From positions 1-15,701 of the forward strand of contig CAJTYD010000072.1 of NCBI GenBank assembly GCA_910583775.1: DNA of 15,701 nt, written 5' to 3'. Numbering within the stretch: position 1 is the first letter of the stretch; every line of letters begins with the position of its first letter. Of this stretch, positions 1-6,593 are shown in pieces. The notes under the pieces were generated by a model. The model was not told the origin of the DNA, did no database searches, and saw nothing but the letters and a program-made list of their open reading frames with translations. This DNA is from an uncultured Muribaculaceae bacterium. Its GTDB lineage: Bacteria > Bacteroidota > Bacteroidia > Bacteroidales > Muribaculaceae. The translations under genes were made by a program, and so were the position numbers.

Positions 1-105
1 CCGAAGCTGACGTCTGACGCCTTCGACCGATGGCTCGAGGTCAACCCGAAGTGGAACGGAGCGCAGACCGACGCGCTGATCGAGGCTTTCGGCGTTGAAT
101 ACTGA
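1..105 (+). CDS. C-terminal end of an unidentified protein (partial, runs in from the left)
   Basis: Frame 1 is open from the first base to a TGA at 103-105 and gives 34 residues ending in ALIEAFGVEY. The codons are GC-rich in the third position, as expected of real coding sequence in this kind of genome, and the stop is followed 27 bp later by a strong inverted repeat that would make a sensible terminator. I do not recognise the family from so short a tail. It is not a plausible piece of the Mod methyltransferase that follows, so the gene probably belongs to whatever flanks the restriction-modification locus. Confidence 0.6.
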   Translation, partial: PKLTSDAFDRWLEVNPKWNGAQTDALIEAFGVEY

Positions 106-132
106 TCCACCACATGGTGTTAACCAGGAATA

Positions 133-180
133 AATAATGGCATTGTAAGGCTGTTTGAATTGTCTTACAATGCCATTATT
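133..180. terminator. Perfect 17-bp inverted repeat, probable terminator
   Basis: Arms 133-149 and 164-180 are exact reverse complements (17 of 17). A further G-U and a C-G pair close a 10-nt loop. The arm ends in ATTATT and the following bases are A/T-rich, so the transcript would end in a U-rich run. It lies 27 bp after the stop of the preceding gene, which fits a terminator. The stem is unusually long and perfect, so a terminal repeat of a lost mobile element or a deletion scar is an alternative. Confidence 0.6.
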
Positions 181-250
181 ATATTAAAATCACCTTACCT
201 TTAGCTAAAGTGAAACCTCCAAATAATGCAGAAGAGGGAACTAAAATTTT

Positions 251-284
251 ATACGCTTCGTTTTACAACCCGATACGCTTCGTT
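251..284 (+). repeat. 12-bp direct repeat near the Mod deletion junction
   Basis: ATACGCTTCGTT occurs at 251-262 and again at 273-284, 22 bp apart from start to start. It sits in the stretch where the Mod remnant stops resembling its family, so it may be a slippage or deletion footprint. It could also be chance. Confidence 0.4.
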
Positions 285-711
285 CTCCCCGCCCCTAACA
301 TTTCGTTTTGCGGATTATACATCAAGGAAAACATTTATTCAGAGCAGAAAACTTTTGCTGGTCTGCCTACTTACAAAAACATCTATCGCTACTTCGAGCA
401 TGGCGACAAGAAGATGCTCATTATCTATGATGAACGTTATGTCGATGAAATCGTCAAGATGATAAGCTCAGTGGAAACCACCTCTAAAATCAAGGTGTAT
501 GTATTTTCGCCAAGTGAAGACCCGTGGGAGGCAAGTTTTGAGCCGGTTAACGACAAGGTTGAGCTTTGCGCTCTGCCTCAGGCTATATATAATACTTATA
601 AACGTATTCTTCCCAAGCGTAAAGCGGAAAGTGCGTCTCAAACTGTTGGAAAGCACGATGAGAGCGTCCTCGGTGAAGAAGAAATCGGTGGATTGTTTGC
701 CGCCGAGCCGA

Positions 712-721
712 AAGGAGGTGA
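712..721 (+). promoter_or_regulatory. Strong Shine-Dalgarno for res, inside the end of mod
   Basis: AAGGAGGTGA lies within the last codons of the Mod remnant, and its GGAGG core ends 6 nt before the Res ATG at 725. An SD this close to the anti-SD consensus is uncommon in Bacteroidetes, where most genes have weak ones. It supports 725 as the start and tight translational coupling of Res to Mod. Confidence 0.65.
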
Positions 722-724
722 CGC

Positions 725-3091
725 ATGAAAACATTGAAATACCAACAGGATGCGATTAGCGAGCTGACCGACAAGACAATCAAGCTGCTTAATCTCGGCG
801 GCTCACGCCGCAAGGTAGTTTTTGAGGCTCCGACCGGTGCCGGCAAAACGGTTATGACTTGTCAGACGCTCGCCAATATCGTTGACGAGCTGCGCACACG
901 CGGCGACAGCCGCTTCAAGGAGTGCGCATTTATATGGTTTGCTCCCAGAAAGCTTCATCTTCAAAGCTACATGAGTCTGAAAGGTGCTTTCGGAGAAACC
1001 AGAAAGCTCACTCCTGTAATGTTCGACGAACTCGACCAAAGCGAGGGTATTCAGCCGGGCGAGATACTTTTCGTCAACTGGGAGAGTGTCAACAAGGAGA
1101 AAAACATAATTGTGCGTGACAACGAAAGTTCCGCATCTCTTTATGAAATCACCCGGCGCACACAGGAGGAGCAGGGTCTGCCCATCGTTGCCGTCATTGA
1201 CGAGGAACACATGTTTTGGTCGAACACCGCCGACAAAACTAAGGCCGTACTTGATCGTATCAATCCGGCAGTCGAGCTCCGCATTTCGGCTACTCCCAAA
1301 ACCATACGCCCGGATGCTCTTTGCAAGGTGCAGCGTGGCGATGTGATAGCTGCCGAAATGATTAAGAAAAAAGTCGTTCTCAATCCAGATATAGACGTAA
1401 ACGCCTCGGAAGATGAAATCGCATTGAACGAGCGCCTGATTAAGGCCGCTCTCGAAAAACGGAACCAGATCGCCGATGCATATAAGGCCGAGGGGATAAA
1501 CATAAATCCGCTGTTGCTCATTCAGTTGCCTAACGACAAAAAGGAGGCGATGACAGCAGAGGATGAAAAGGTGGCCGAACAGGTCAAGACCTACCTTAAA
1601 TATATGTGCGACATTACCGAAGAAAACGGCAAACTCGCCGTTTGGCTCTCTAACGAAAAGTCGAACCTCACCGGACTGGAGGATAACACCAATCTCGCAC
1701 AGGTGCTTTTGTTCAAAGAAGCCATTGCTTTGGGCTGGGATTGTCCGCGAGCCGCCGTTCTGCTTATCTTCCGCAAACTGTAGAGCGATCAGTTCACTAT
1801 TCAGACTGTCGGGCGAATACTCCGTATGCCGGAACAGAAATATTATCCGAACGAGCTATTGAATATTGGCTACGTCTATACCGACATAGCCAAAGAGAAG
1901 ATAAACATTGTTACCGCCGATGCCGGTTACATAATGAGCGATACATTTATAGCTCACCGTCGGGCAAATCTCAGCAACGTATTGTTAAAAGCTGTATACT
2001 CCGAGCGACCGAACATCGAGCGCAACTATCTCGGACCGGACTTCCGAAAAGTTCTTTATGATGCAGCCACTGAATTCTGGAAGCTCGAACGTGGCGGAGG
2101 TCTTTTCTCGATTGCCGAGCTTGCCGCAATGCGGGGCGACAATGATGATTACCAGCCGCTCCCCGAAACCGACGATGACCAGATAAATGAAAACCGCCGT
2201 CGTGTTCAGAACTCGATACGCCTTGATGTAAAGACCATAAATATAGAAATTCCCAAAGACGTTCACTTTCAGAACAAGGTACAGACTCTATCTGTGGATC
2301 GTGCTAAATTTGCCCGAACCACCGGAGAGATCGACGGCGTTTTCATTGCATATATTGATGGCTAAGGCAATCAGTTCGAGCGGAAAGGCCGTACTGATAA
2401 AATAGCGAGCTTCCTCACGGAGCTTATCGCCGATTTCTTCGGTATTTATGAAGCCGATGCGAAGAAAGTGGTGCTTTATCACGACAACAAGCCTAAGTTT
2501 GACCGTCTGCTTGAAATTGCCCTTGAGAAATACGCCCGTCAACGTCAGGCAGCAGCCGCTCGTGCCGCCGCTAAACGCGTTTATAAGGAACACGAATGGC
2601 AAGTACCTGAAGAGCGTGTCTACGATGCCGAAACCAACCACATTGAACCTGTAAAAGACCACGCACTTTTACCGTTCATTCAGCTCAATACGGCCTCAAA
2701 TCCAGAAAAGGAATTTGTCAAATTCCTTGAAGCCAATACGCTGTATATCGACTGGTGGTATAAGAACGGCGACAATGGCAAGCATAATTATGCCATCGAA
2801 TACCAAAAGGGCGAAGATGGGAAAAAGTCACTTTTCTATGTCGACTTCGTTATCCGCATGAAGAACGGCCATGTTTATCTTTTCGATACCAAAAGTGCCG
2901 ATAGCGATATGTTTGCACCCGACAAGCATAACGCCCTGTTGGAGTATATCAAGAAGAACAGTACCGAAAAGCAGCCGCTTGCCGGTGGGGTTATCCTGCA
3001 GCAAGGCTCCAACTGGCTGTATTCGCCGCTGCCAATAGAGAATACGACCGACACGTTGAACTGGAACAGTTTTTATCCGCAAGAAACCTAA
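725..3091 (+). pseudogene. Type III restriction enzyme Res subunit, one frame with two nonsense codons
   Basis: A single frame spans 789 codons and encodes an SF2 helicase-nuclease, interrupted only by TAG at codon 353 (1781-1783) and TAA at codon 547 (2363-2365). Visible motifs are Walker A APTGAGKT (residues 35-42), motif II DEEH (159-162), motif III SATPK (188-192) and motif VI QTVGRILRMPE (360-370), which lies just after the first stop. A PD-(D/E)xK-like nuclease follows near the C-terminus: D707 in FYVDF and D721-T-K723. Sequence on both sides of each stop reads on smoothly without a frameshift. The likely changes are single-base, for example CAG to TAG and CAA or AAA to TAA. The first fragment (352 aa) would lack motif VI and the nuclease. 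Res needs Mod, which is also broken, so the system is probably dead; the helicase piece could still be made. Confidence 0.85.
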
Positions 3092-3094
3092 GCT

Positions 3095-3247
3095 ATGAGT
3101 CAAAAAGGAATAGATCAAAAATTCGTTCATTACGGCATACGCCGCGATGACCTCTCAATGATCGAGGCCATCTGCGACGCAGAAGGCATTGCCTTAGACT
3201 GGCTGAGCGAAGAATTTTTAAAGAACAAGTTCTATATTAGTGCCTAA
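3095..3247 (+). CDS. Small protein downstream of the type III R-M genes, 50 aa
   Basis: ATG at 3095, three bases after the Res stop, opens a 50-codon ORF beginning MSQKGIDQKFVHYGIRRDD and ending FLKNKFYISA. It is acidic and probably helical (SMIEAICDAEGIALDWLSEE). Short proteins of this kind, beginning with a GIDxKFVxYGI-like motif, follow mod-res pairs in Bacteroidetes. I recall them under a name like 'DNA modification system-associated small protein', with a length nearer 65-75 residues, but I cannot check this. If so, the C-terminus here is cut short, and the TAA falls inside an inverted repeat (3242-3278). The role is unknown. Confidence 0.6.
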   Translation: MSQKGIDQKFVHYGIRRDDLSMIEAICDAEGIALDWLSEEFLKNKFYISA

Positions 3248-3278
3248 AACCTCTGTGATTTCAACAATATTTTTAGGC
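3242..3278 (+). terminator. Inverted repeat over the stop of the small R-M protein
   Basis: GCCTAAAA (3242-3249) and TTTTAGGC (3271-3278) are exact reverse complements around a 21-nt loop. The left arm contains the TAA of the upstream ORF. Downstream sequence is T-rich (GTTATTTTAT). The loop is long for an intrinsic terminator, so this is only a candidate. Confidence 0.35.
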
Positions 3279-3310
3279 GGTTAGGCGTTATTTTATAAAA
3301 GATTTTTGCC

Positions 3311-3661
3311 ATGAACGCTCTTGAAACCATAAGTAAAACCCTTGAATGGCTCAATGATTTCCTCCTGGAGCCGTGGATTCTAATTCCCGGCCTTATGCTT
3401 TTCTCTGTAGCACTGGTCTTCGGCCTACGGCATCTTGGACATCTTTTGTTTGATTACAACAAAGACCCGATAAGGTGGATGGTTCCTATATCCCGATTCC
3501 TCTTGCTTTTTTCTAAAGAACCGGAAAAAGCTTCTAAAAAAGATAAATCTGGTTCTAAAAGAATTGAAGATATGATTACATATCCAGAAGGATACGGAGA
3601 AGTGGATTCCTATGAGGAACATCTCATGTATACGCGCCATCATCCCCGAACCAAGAAATAA
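3311..3661 (+). CDS. Unrecognised small membrane protein, 116 aa
   Basis: The ORF starts at ATG 3311. One clear membrane segment covers about residues 22-46 (ILIPGLMLFSVALVFGLRH onward). A second, shorter hydrophobic stretch at about 55-67 includes VPISRFLLLFS. A cytoplasmic-looking, lysine-rich and then acidic tail follows (KEPEKASKKDKSGSKR, ending RHHPRTKK). There is no signal peptidase site. Only 11 bp separate it from the next gene, another membrane protein on the same strand, and both ATGs are preceded by a GCC triplet, so they probably form one unit. I do not recognise a family. Position beside an R-M locus suggests an accessory or defence-island gene, but nothing in the protein proves that. 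Confidence 0.7.
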   Translation: MNALETISKTLEWLNDFLLEPWILIPGLMLFSVALVFGLRHLGHLLFDYNKDPIRWMVPISRFLLLFSKEPEKASKKDKSGSKRIEDMITYPEGYGEVDSYEEHLMYTRHHPRTKK

Positions 3662-3672
3662 AAGACTTCGCC

Positions 3673-4089
3673 ATGGATTCCAATAAAGCCGTATTTTATT
3701 ATTTTTGTTTGGTAGTGGTTTTCGTCATGCTTGCTGTTGCTCTGATGGTAGAAGGTATCGAAATCGCGATTCCCGGAAATCCAGAGGGGGCCTGGCGAAT
3801 TGTATCCCGTTGCCTTATTGGAGCTGCGGTCTTTTCATTCCCTCCGATCCTTTGGAAAATATTCGTCCGCGAGGAGCCGAAAGAGAAGAATCGCTCCAAC
3901 TTCGGGTGGTGTCTCTTATGGGGCGTCGCCTGGTTTATAGTTGTCGGCCTGGCTTCCGCCATGGCGATGGCGGGAATGATCAAGGCCGCCACATGGACCT
4001 ATATAGGTTCTCTGTTTCCCGCCGCCATGTTCTTCATGCCTGTCGTCGGCTTTTTCAGCTCATATAGGCCATCGGACGATGCGGATTAA
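3673..4089 (+). CDS. Unrecognised four-helix membrane protein, 138 aa
   Basis: Four hydrophobic segments are visible at about residues 9-30 (YFCLVVVFVMLAVALMVEG), 44-63, 81-104 (LLWGVAWFIVVGLASAMAMAG) and 109-129. A charged loop at about 65-76 (VREEPKEKNR) lies between helices 2 and 3, and the tail is short and acidic (RPSDDAD). It follows the 116-aa membrane protein by 11 bp, and its TAA shares a base with the ATG of a possible 33-codon ORF. No family is recognised. The helix-loop-helix pattern resembles many small DUF-type integral membrane proteins, and no catalytic residues are obvious. Confidence 0.7.
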   Translation: MDSNKAVFYYFCLVVVFVMLAVALMVEGIEIAIPGNPEGAWRIVSRCLIGAAVFSFPPILWKIFVREEPKEKNRSNFGWCLLWGVAWFIVVGLASAMAMAGMIKAATWTYIGSLFPAAMFFMPVVGFFSSYRPSDDAD

Positions 4090-4190
4090 TGGAATATTAT
4101 AATGCGGGTGTTTATGAAAAGCGAGCGGTGTTTTACCGCAAAAGCGAGAGGTACTTTCACAGTCAAAGAAAGCTGTACTGCCTTAGTTGA
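4089..4190 (+). CDS. Possible 33-aa basic, tyrosine-rich small protein
   Basis: The ATG overlaps the upstream stop by one base (TAATG), a common coupled arrangement. The product starts MEYYNAGVYEKRAVFYRK and is rich in Tyr, Arg and Lys. It has no recognised relative and could be chance, since an ORF of 33 codons is not rare in random sequence. The coupled start is the only real support. Confidence 0.25.
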   Translation: MEYYNAGVYEKRAVFYRKSERYFHSQRKLYCLS

Positions 4191-4265
4191 GATAAAATTA
4201 AAGAGAAGTTGTGTCAGAGGTTAAGAACTCAACTTCACTTTAATAGTTTATGCAAAATAATTATC

Positions 4266-4282
4266 TTCGGAGGCCTGCCGAA
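4266..4282 (-). terminator. Weak terminator candidate for the reverse membrane gene
   Basis: On the reverse strand a 5-bp stem TTCGG/CCGAA with a 7-nt loop begins 10 bp past the stop of the reverse ORF and is followed by GATAATTATTTT. Stem and U-tract are both modest. Confidence 0.35.
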
Positions 4283-4291
4283 TGAAAATTG

Positions 4292-5146
4292 TCAGGCTGA
4301 GGTGCCCTCGGGATTCTGGTCCGAAGATTCTAAGCTTTTTTTGGGGGGGTCAGTGCGGTTCATTTTCTTATACAATGGATACCATGTGTATATGATCGCC
4401 GCCAAGGTGAAGATGAAATTCCAGAAAGCACCGCGTGAAAGGTCAAATACTTTGCTAAATAGGAGTCCGGAGAATAGAAAGCAGACCCATGGGATGAGTA
4501 AAATGAGTGATGATATGAATTCCCCCTTTTTGCTTCGCGCAGTGATGAATGAAAAGAATATCATTATAAAGGGGCAAAGGGAGAACATAAACATCCAGAA
4601 TTCTCCATTGTGGCTATACTTTATTAGTTTTTGTCCGGATCCGATATTACTGAAGTCCATGTAAAACCAAGTTATGAAGTATGATAGGGCCAGCGTACAT
4701 AATGTCAATGTTTTGAGAAAATCTTTTTTTACGAAGCAAGAGGCAATGATGAGCAAGGAGAAGACACCGTAAATTATATTTCCGCCCAACCCGGACATAT
4801 GATTGTGGTCTTCCATGGTTATTGCTGAGAAACTGAAGAATGCCATAAATGCGGCTAAAACAGTTACTCCAGTATTCCTTGATACATTAATATTAAAATT
4901 CCCTGGCATATTAATATTAACAAATAGAGCTATAATTGGCAGAGTCAGAAGGATCATGCCAAACAAACTGCTCTCTTCATAAAAAAGAGATGTGAAACAT
5001 GTCACGGTTTTGAGATACCGTCCCTTTTCAAATGAGGCAAAGGGCATAAAGCAGGCTATAAGAAAGGTAGCGATGATTATCCAGGATGTAGCATCGAGGT
5101 TTTTCAGGCGATTTAGAAATGATGTGTTTACCTTATTTCCTTTCAT
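4292..5146 (-). CDS. Unrecognised polytopic membrane protein, 284 aa (possibly N-truncated)
   Basis: From ATG 5146 the product has about eight membrane segments: residues 21-38, 59-79, 93-110, 121-139, 144-163, 182-202, 208-230 and 240-258. A short charged tail (KKMNRTDPPKKSLESSDQ) follows. It is rich in Phe, Ile and Ser and has no recognised domain. The frame is open for 46 codons upstream of 5146 and encodes another hydrophobic segment (VILFAICLYIG) and a proline-rich linker (NCTPPPPYRGEPFPK). An in-frame ATG at 5299-5297 is separated from that extension by a TAA at 5287-5285. The authentic protein may therefore start at 5299 and carry a nonsense mutation. A C7A7 run sits in the codons for Pro-Pro-Lys-Lys near the end. 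It lies opposite in direction to the two small membrane genes, and the function is unknown. Confidence 0.65.
   Translation of the reverse strand: MKGNKVNTSFLNRLKNLDATSWIIIATFLIACFMPFASFEKGRYLKTVTCFTSLFYEESSLFGMILLTLPIIALFVNINMPGNFNINVSRNTGVTVLAAFMAFFSFSAITMEDHNHMSGLGGNIIYGVFSLLIIASCFVKKDFLKTLTLCTLALSYFITWFYMDFSNIGSGQKLIKYSHNGEFWMFMFSLCPFIMIFFSFITARSKKGEFISSLILLIPWVCFLFSGLLFSKVFDLSRGAFWNFIFTLAAIIYTWYPLYKKMNRTDPPKKSLESSDQNPEGTSA
4336..4349. repeat. Adjacent homopolymers T7G7 (C7A7 in the coding strand)
   Basis: Seven T followed directly by seven G, within the 3' end of the reverse membrane-protein gene. Runs of this length are prone to replication and transcription slippage. A one-base change here swaps the last dozen or so residues of the protein. 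Confidence 0.85.
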
Positions 5147-5315
5147 TTTAGGGAAAGGTTCGCCCCGGTATGGTGGAGGCGGGGTGCAGTTTACGATATT
5201 TTCCGGTTTTTTTTCGTTGAACTTTCTCTTATCTGCGATTCGTTTTCCGATATACAGACAGATTGCGAATAAGATTACTGTAATTTAAAACTGTGTCATA
5301 AGTGATAATTGTGTC

Positions 5316-5332
5316 TCTCGACTCTTTCGAGA
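5316..5332. promoter_or_regulatory. Small dyad TCTCGA-5-TCGAGA
   Basis: Arms 5316-5321 and 5327-5332 pair exactly around CTCTT. It lies between two diverging ATGs (5299 reverse, 5337 forward), where an operator could sit. Six-base arms are weak evidence. Confidence 0.25.
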
Positions 5333-5336
5333 CAAT

Positions 5337-5432
5337 ATGGTTGAAAATAAAACGCCAGTGTCGGAATCGTCTGTTAAACCATTTGGAAACAACATCAGAT
5401 GGACGTTTATGATTAACTACTTACAAATTTAG
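5337..5432 (+). CDS. Possible 31-aa ORF or start of a lost gene
   Basis: ATG 5337 to TAG 5430-5432 gives MVENKTPVSESSVKPFGNNI and on to INYLQI. The composition is protein-like (a polar N-terminus, then RWTFMINYLQI), but there is no SD, family or conserved neighbour. It could be the first codons of a gene whose rest has been deleted, or chance. Confidence 0.2.
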   Translation: MVENKTPVSESSVKPFGNNIRWTFMINYLQI

Positions 5433-5461
5433 GATAATTTCCGTGTCTTTACAATAGTGTT

Positions 5462-5481
5462 AATATGTTATGCAACATATT
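5462..5481. promoter_or_regulatory. 20-bp dyad AATATGTT-4-AACATATT upstream of the regulator
   Basis: The 8-bp arms at 5462-5469 and 5474-5481 are perfect reverse complements with a 4-bp centre. The size and symmetry suit a dimeric regulator such as the Crp-family protein encoded 263 bp downstream, but the sequence is not the classic Crp (TGTGA) or Fnr (TTGAT) site. AT-rich DNA produces such dyads by chance fairly often. Confidence 0.35.
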
Positions 5482-5743
5482 GATTAAGAGCTCAATTATT
5501 AAATGTATTCAATTTTACTATGGATGAGAGCCGAATTCAGCAGGTAAATCAAAAATAAATTAGGTTAATTGTAGACGCGCATTAGAGTGTGAATTCTTTT
5601 TTGCGGAGAGATAAGATTCGTCATTTATTTGCATATTTTAAATAAATGAGCTAAATTAGCGATAACACGAGGGGGTATAGTGTTTCCCCGGATTTAAATC
5701 TGAACATTTACTTATAGATAATCAACAGATAAGAGATTGTTCT

Positions 5744-6439
5744 ATGGCGAGCATGTATGAGACTATAATGAATCTGCCGTTGTTCAAGGGCGCGAGCCGG
5801 GAGCAGGTTTCATTATTTCTTGAGAAAACCAATATTCATTTTCTCAGATATGAAGACGGGGATGTCGTGGCGAATTGCGGCGACCCTGTTCCGGGTATAA
5901 TGTGTGTGATGAACGGAAACGTCGAGATCATACATTCTCTTGAGAAATCAGGGTTGATAATCACCGAGGAGGTCGGCAATGAAACCGTGTTGTGTGCCGA
6001 CCGTCTGTTTGGCCTCGACACCACTTTTAATTGCGAAATCCGCGCGAAGGGAAGTTGCGGCGTGATGCTTTTCGGGAAAGAGCAATATACCGACCTGCTC
6101 AAGACAGTGCCGCTTTTCTTCATAAATTTCATAAATTACCTTTCATTCAGAGCCCAGCGGCCGGAATCAATTCTGAAATCCTTCAATATGAATTGTATTC
6201 TTAACAGGGTTGCTGCTGAGATAGTGTTGCTTACGAACAGAAATGCCCGGATAATCAGGGTTTCAGCATCAGGGGGAGAGAACGAAAGTTTGGCGGATCT
6301 TTTAAATTCCAATAAATCGAGATTGAAAAATATGAGTGAAGAGGGTATTGTTTCAGTCAACAACGGTGAGCTTCTTATTATGAATCGAGCCGAATTTCTC
6401 GATAGTGTTCAGAACGACGTCGATAATTACGGTATCTGA
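5744..6439 (+). CDS. Crp/Fnr-family transcription regulator with shortened HTH, 231 aa
   Basis: Length and layout match the Crp/Fnr family. A cyclic-nucleotide-binding-type beta-roll covers about residues 10-115 (PLFKGASREQVSLFLEKT, then YEDGDVVANCGDPVPGIMCVMNGNVEII). A linker helix and a C-terminal winged-helix region at about 150-225 follow. The phosphate-binding cassette with the RSA-type Arg-Ser of cAMP receptors is not visible, so cAMP binding is doubtful; no Fnr cysteine cluster is seen. The HTH reads SLADLLNSNKSRLKNMSEEG, about five residues shorter than the usual segment, so the recognition helix is eroded or divergent. ATG 5744 is used; ATG 5753 is an alternative nine bases in. The nucleoside permease follows on the same strand after 154 bp, so it is a candidate target. 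Confidence 0.8.
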   Translation: MASMYETIMNLPLFKGASREQVSLFLEKTNIHFLRYEDGDVVANCGDPVPGIMCVMNGNVEIIHSLEKSGLIITEEVGNETVLCADRLFGLDTTFNCEIRAKGSCGVMLFGKEQYTDLLKTVPLFFINFINYLSFRAQRPESILKSFNMNCILNRVAAEIVLLTNRNARIIRVSASGGENESLADLLNSNKSRLKNMSEEGIVSVNNGELLIMNRAEFLDSVQNDVDNYGI

Positions 6440-6440
6440 C

Positions 6441-6471
6441 TTTTTTTATCGGCCGATATTTCTTAAATTTG
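6441..6471 (+). promoter_or_regulatory. Candidate promoter for the nucleoside permease, with a palindrome in its spacer
   Basis: TAAATTTG at 6464-6471 matches the Bacteroidetes -7 box. TTTT at 6441-6444, 19 bp upstream, is one base off the -33 TTTG. The spacer contains the perfect 12-bp palindrome TATCGGCCGATA at 6447-6458. The transcript would have a leader of about 115 nt before ATG 6594. Confidence 0.5.
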
Positions 6472-6593
6472 TGGGATATATTTTCTTTGAGTCTCCGCAG
6501 CTGTTTGCTGGGATATTCTGATTTCAGGAAAAGACAGAGGCGACGCGCGGAAAATATTAGTTTAATAACAATACTGACCTATAAACAAATCTG

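Larger units (their letters stand above)
210..728 (+). pseudogene. Type III restriction-modification Mod methyltransferase, C-terminal remnant
   Basis: The reading frame (GTG at 210; open upstream to 159) gives 172 residues. From about residue 33 (CGLYIKENIY) to residue 137 (ILPKR) it resembles the last part of Bacteroidetes type III Mod proteins, including KKMLIIYDERYVDEIVKMI, KVYVFSP and ELCALPQAIYNTYKRILPK. The catalytic DPPY and FxGxG AdoMet motifs, which lie much further upstream in full Mod proteins of 600 or more residues, are absent. Roughly the first 30 residues do not look like Mod and probably mark the junction of a large deletion. The stop overlaps the Res start in ATGA, the usual mod-res coupling. 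With no catalytic region it cannot methylate DNA. The family call rests on recalled similarity. Confidence 0.7.
5300..5743. other. 444-bp AT-rich spacer between the reverse membrane gene and the regulator
   Basis: I see no convincing gene here beyond a 31-codon ORF at 5337-5432. It holds two dyads (5316-5332 and 5462-5481). No full TTTG-19-TAnnTTTG promoter is apparent for the regulator; TAGTGTTT at about 5677 only resembles a -7 box. Confidence 0.6.

Noticed and set aside
725..3091. Genetic-code recoding (TAG and TAA read as Gln) as the normal state of this genome
   Set aside because: Res itself ends in TAA, and several other genes end cleanly at TAA with terminators or new genes straight after. 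General recoding would run them on. Pseudogenisation is simpler, though suppression at these codons is not excluded.
4209..4664. 151-codon forward ORF overlapping the reverse membrane gene
   Set aside because: The reverse frame gives eight clean membrane segments, while the forward product shows no coherent pattern; taken as a shadow.
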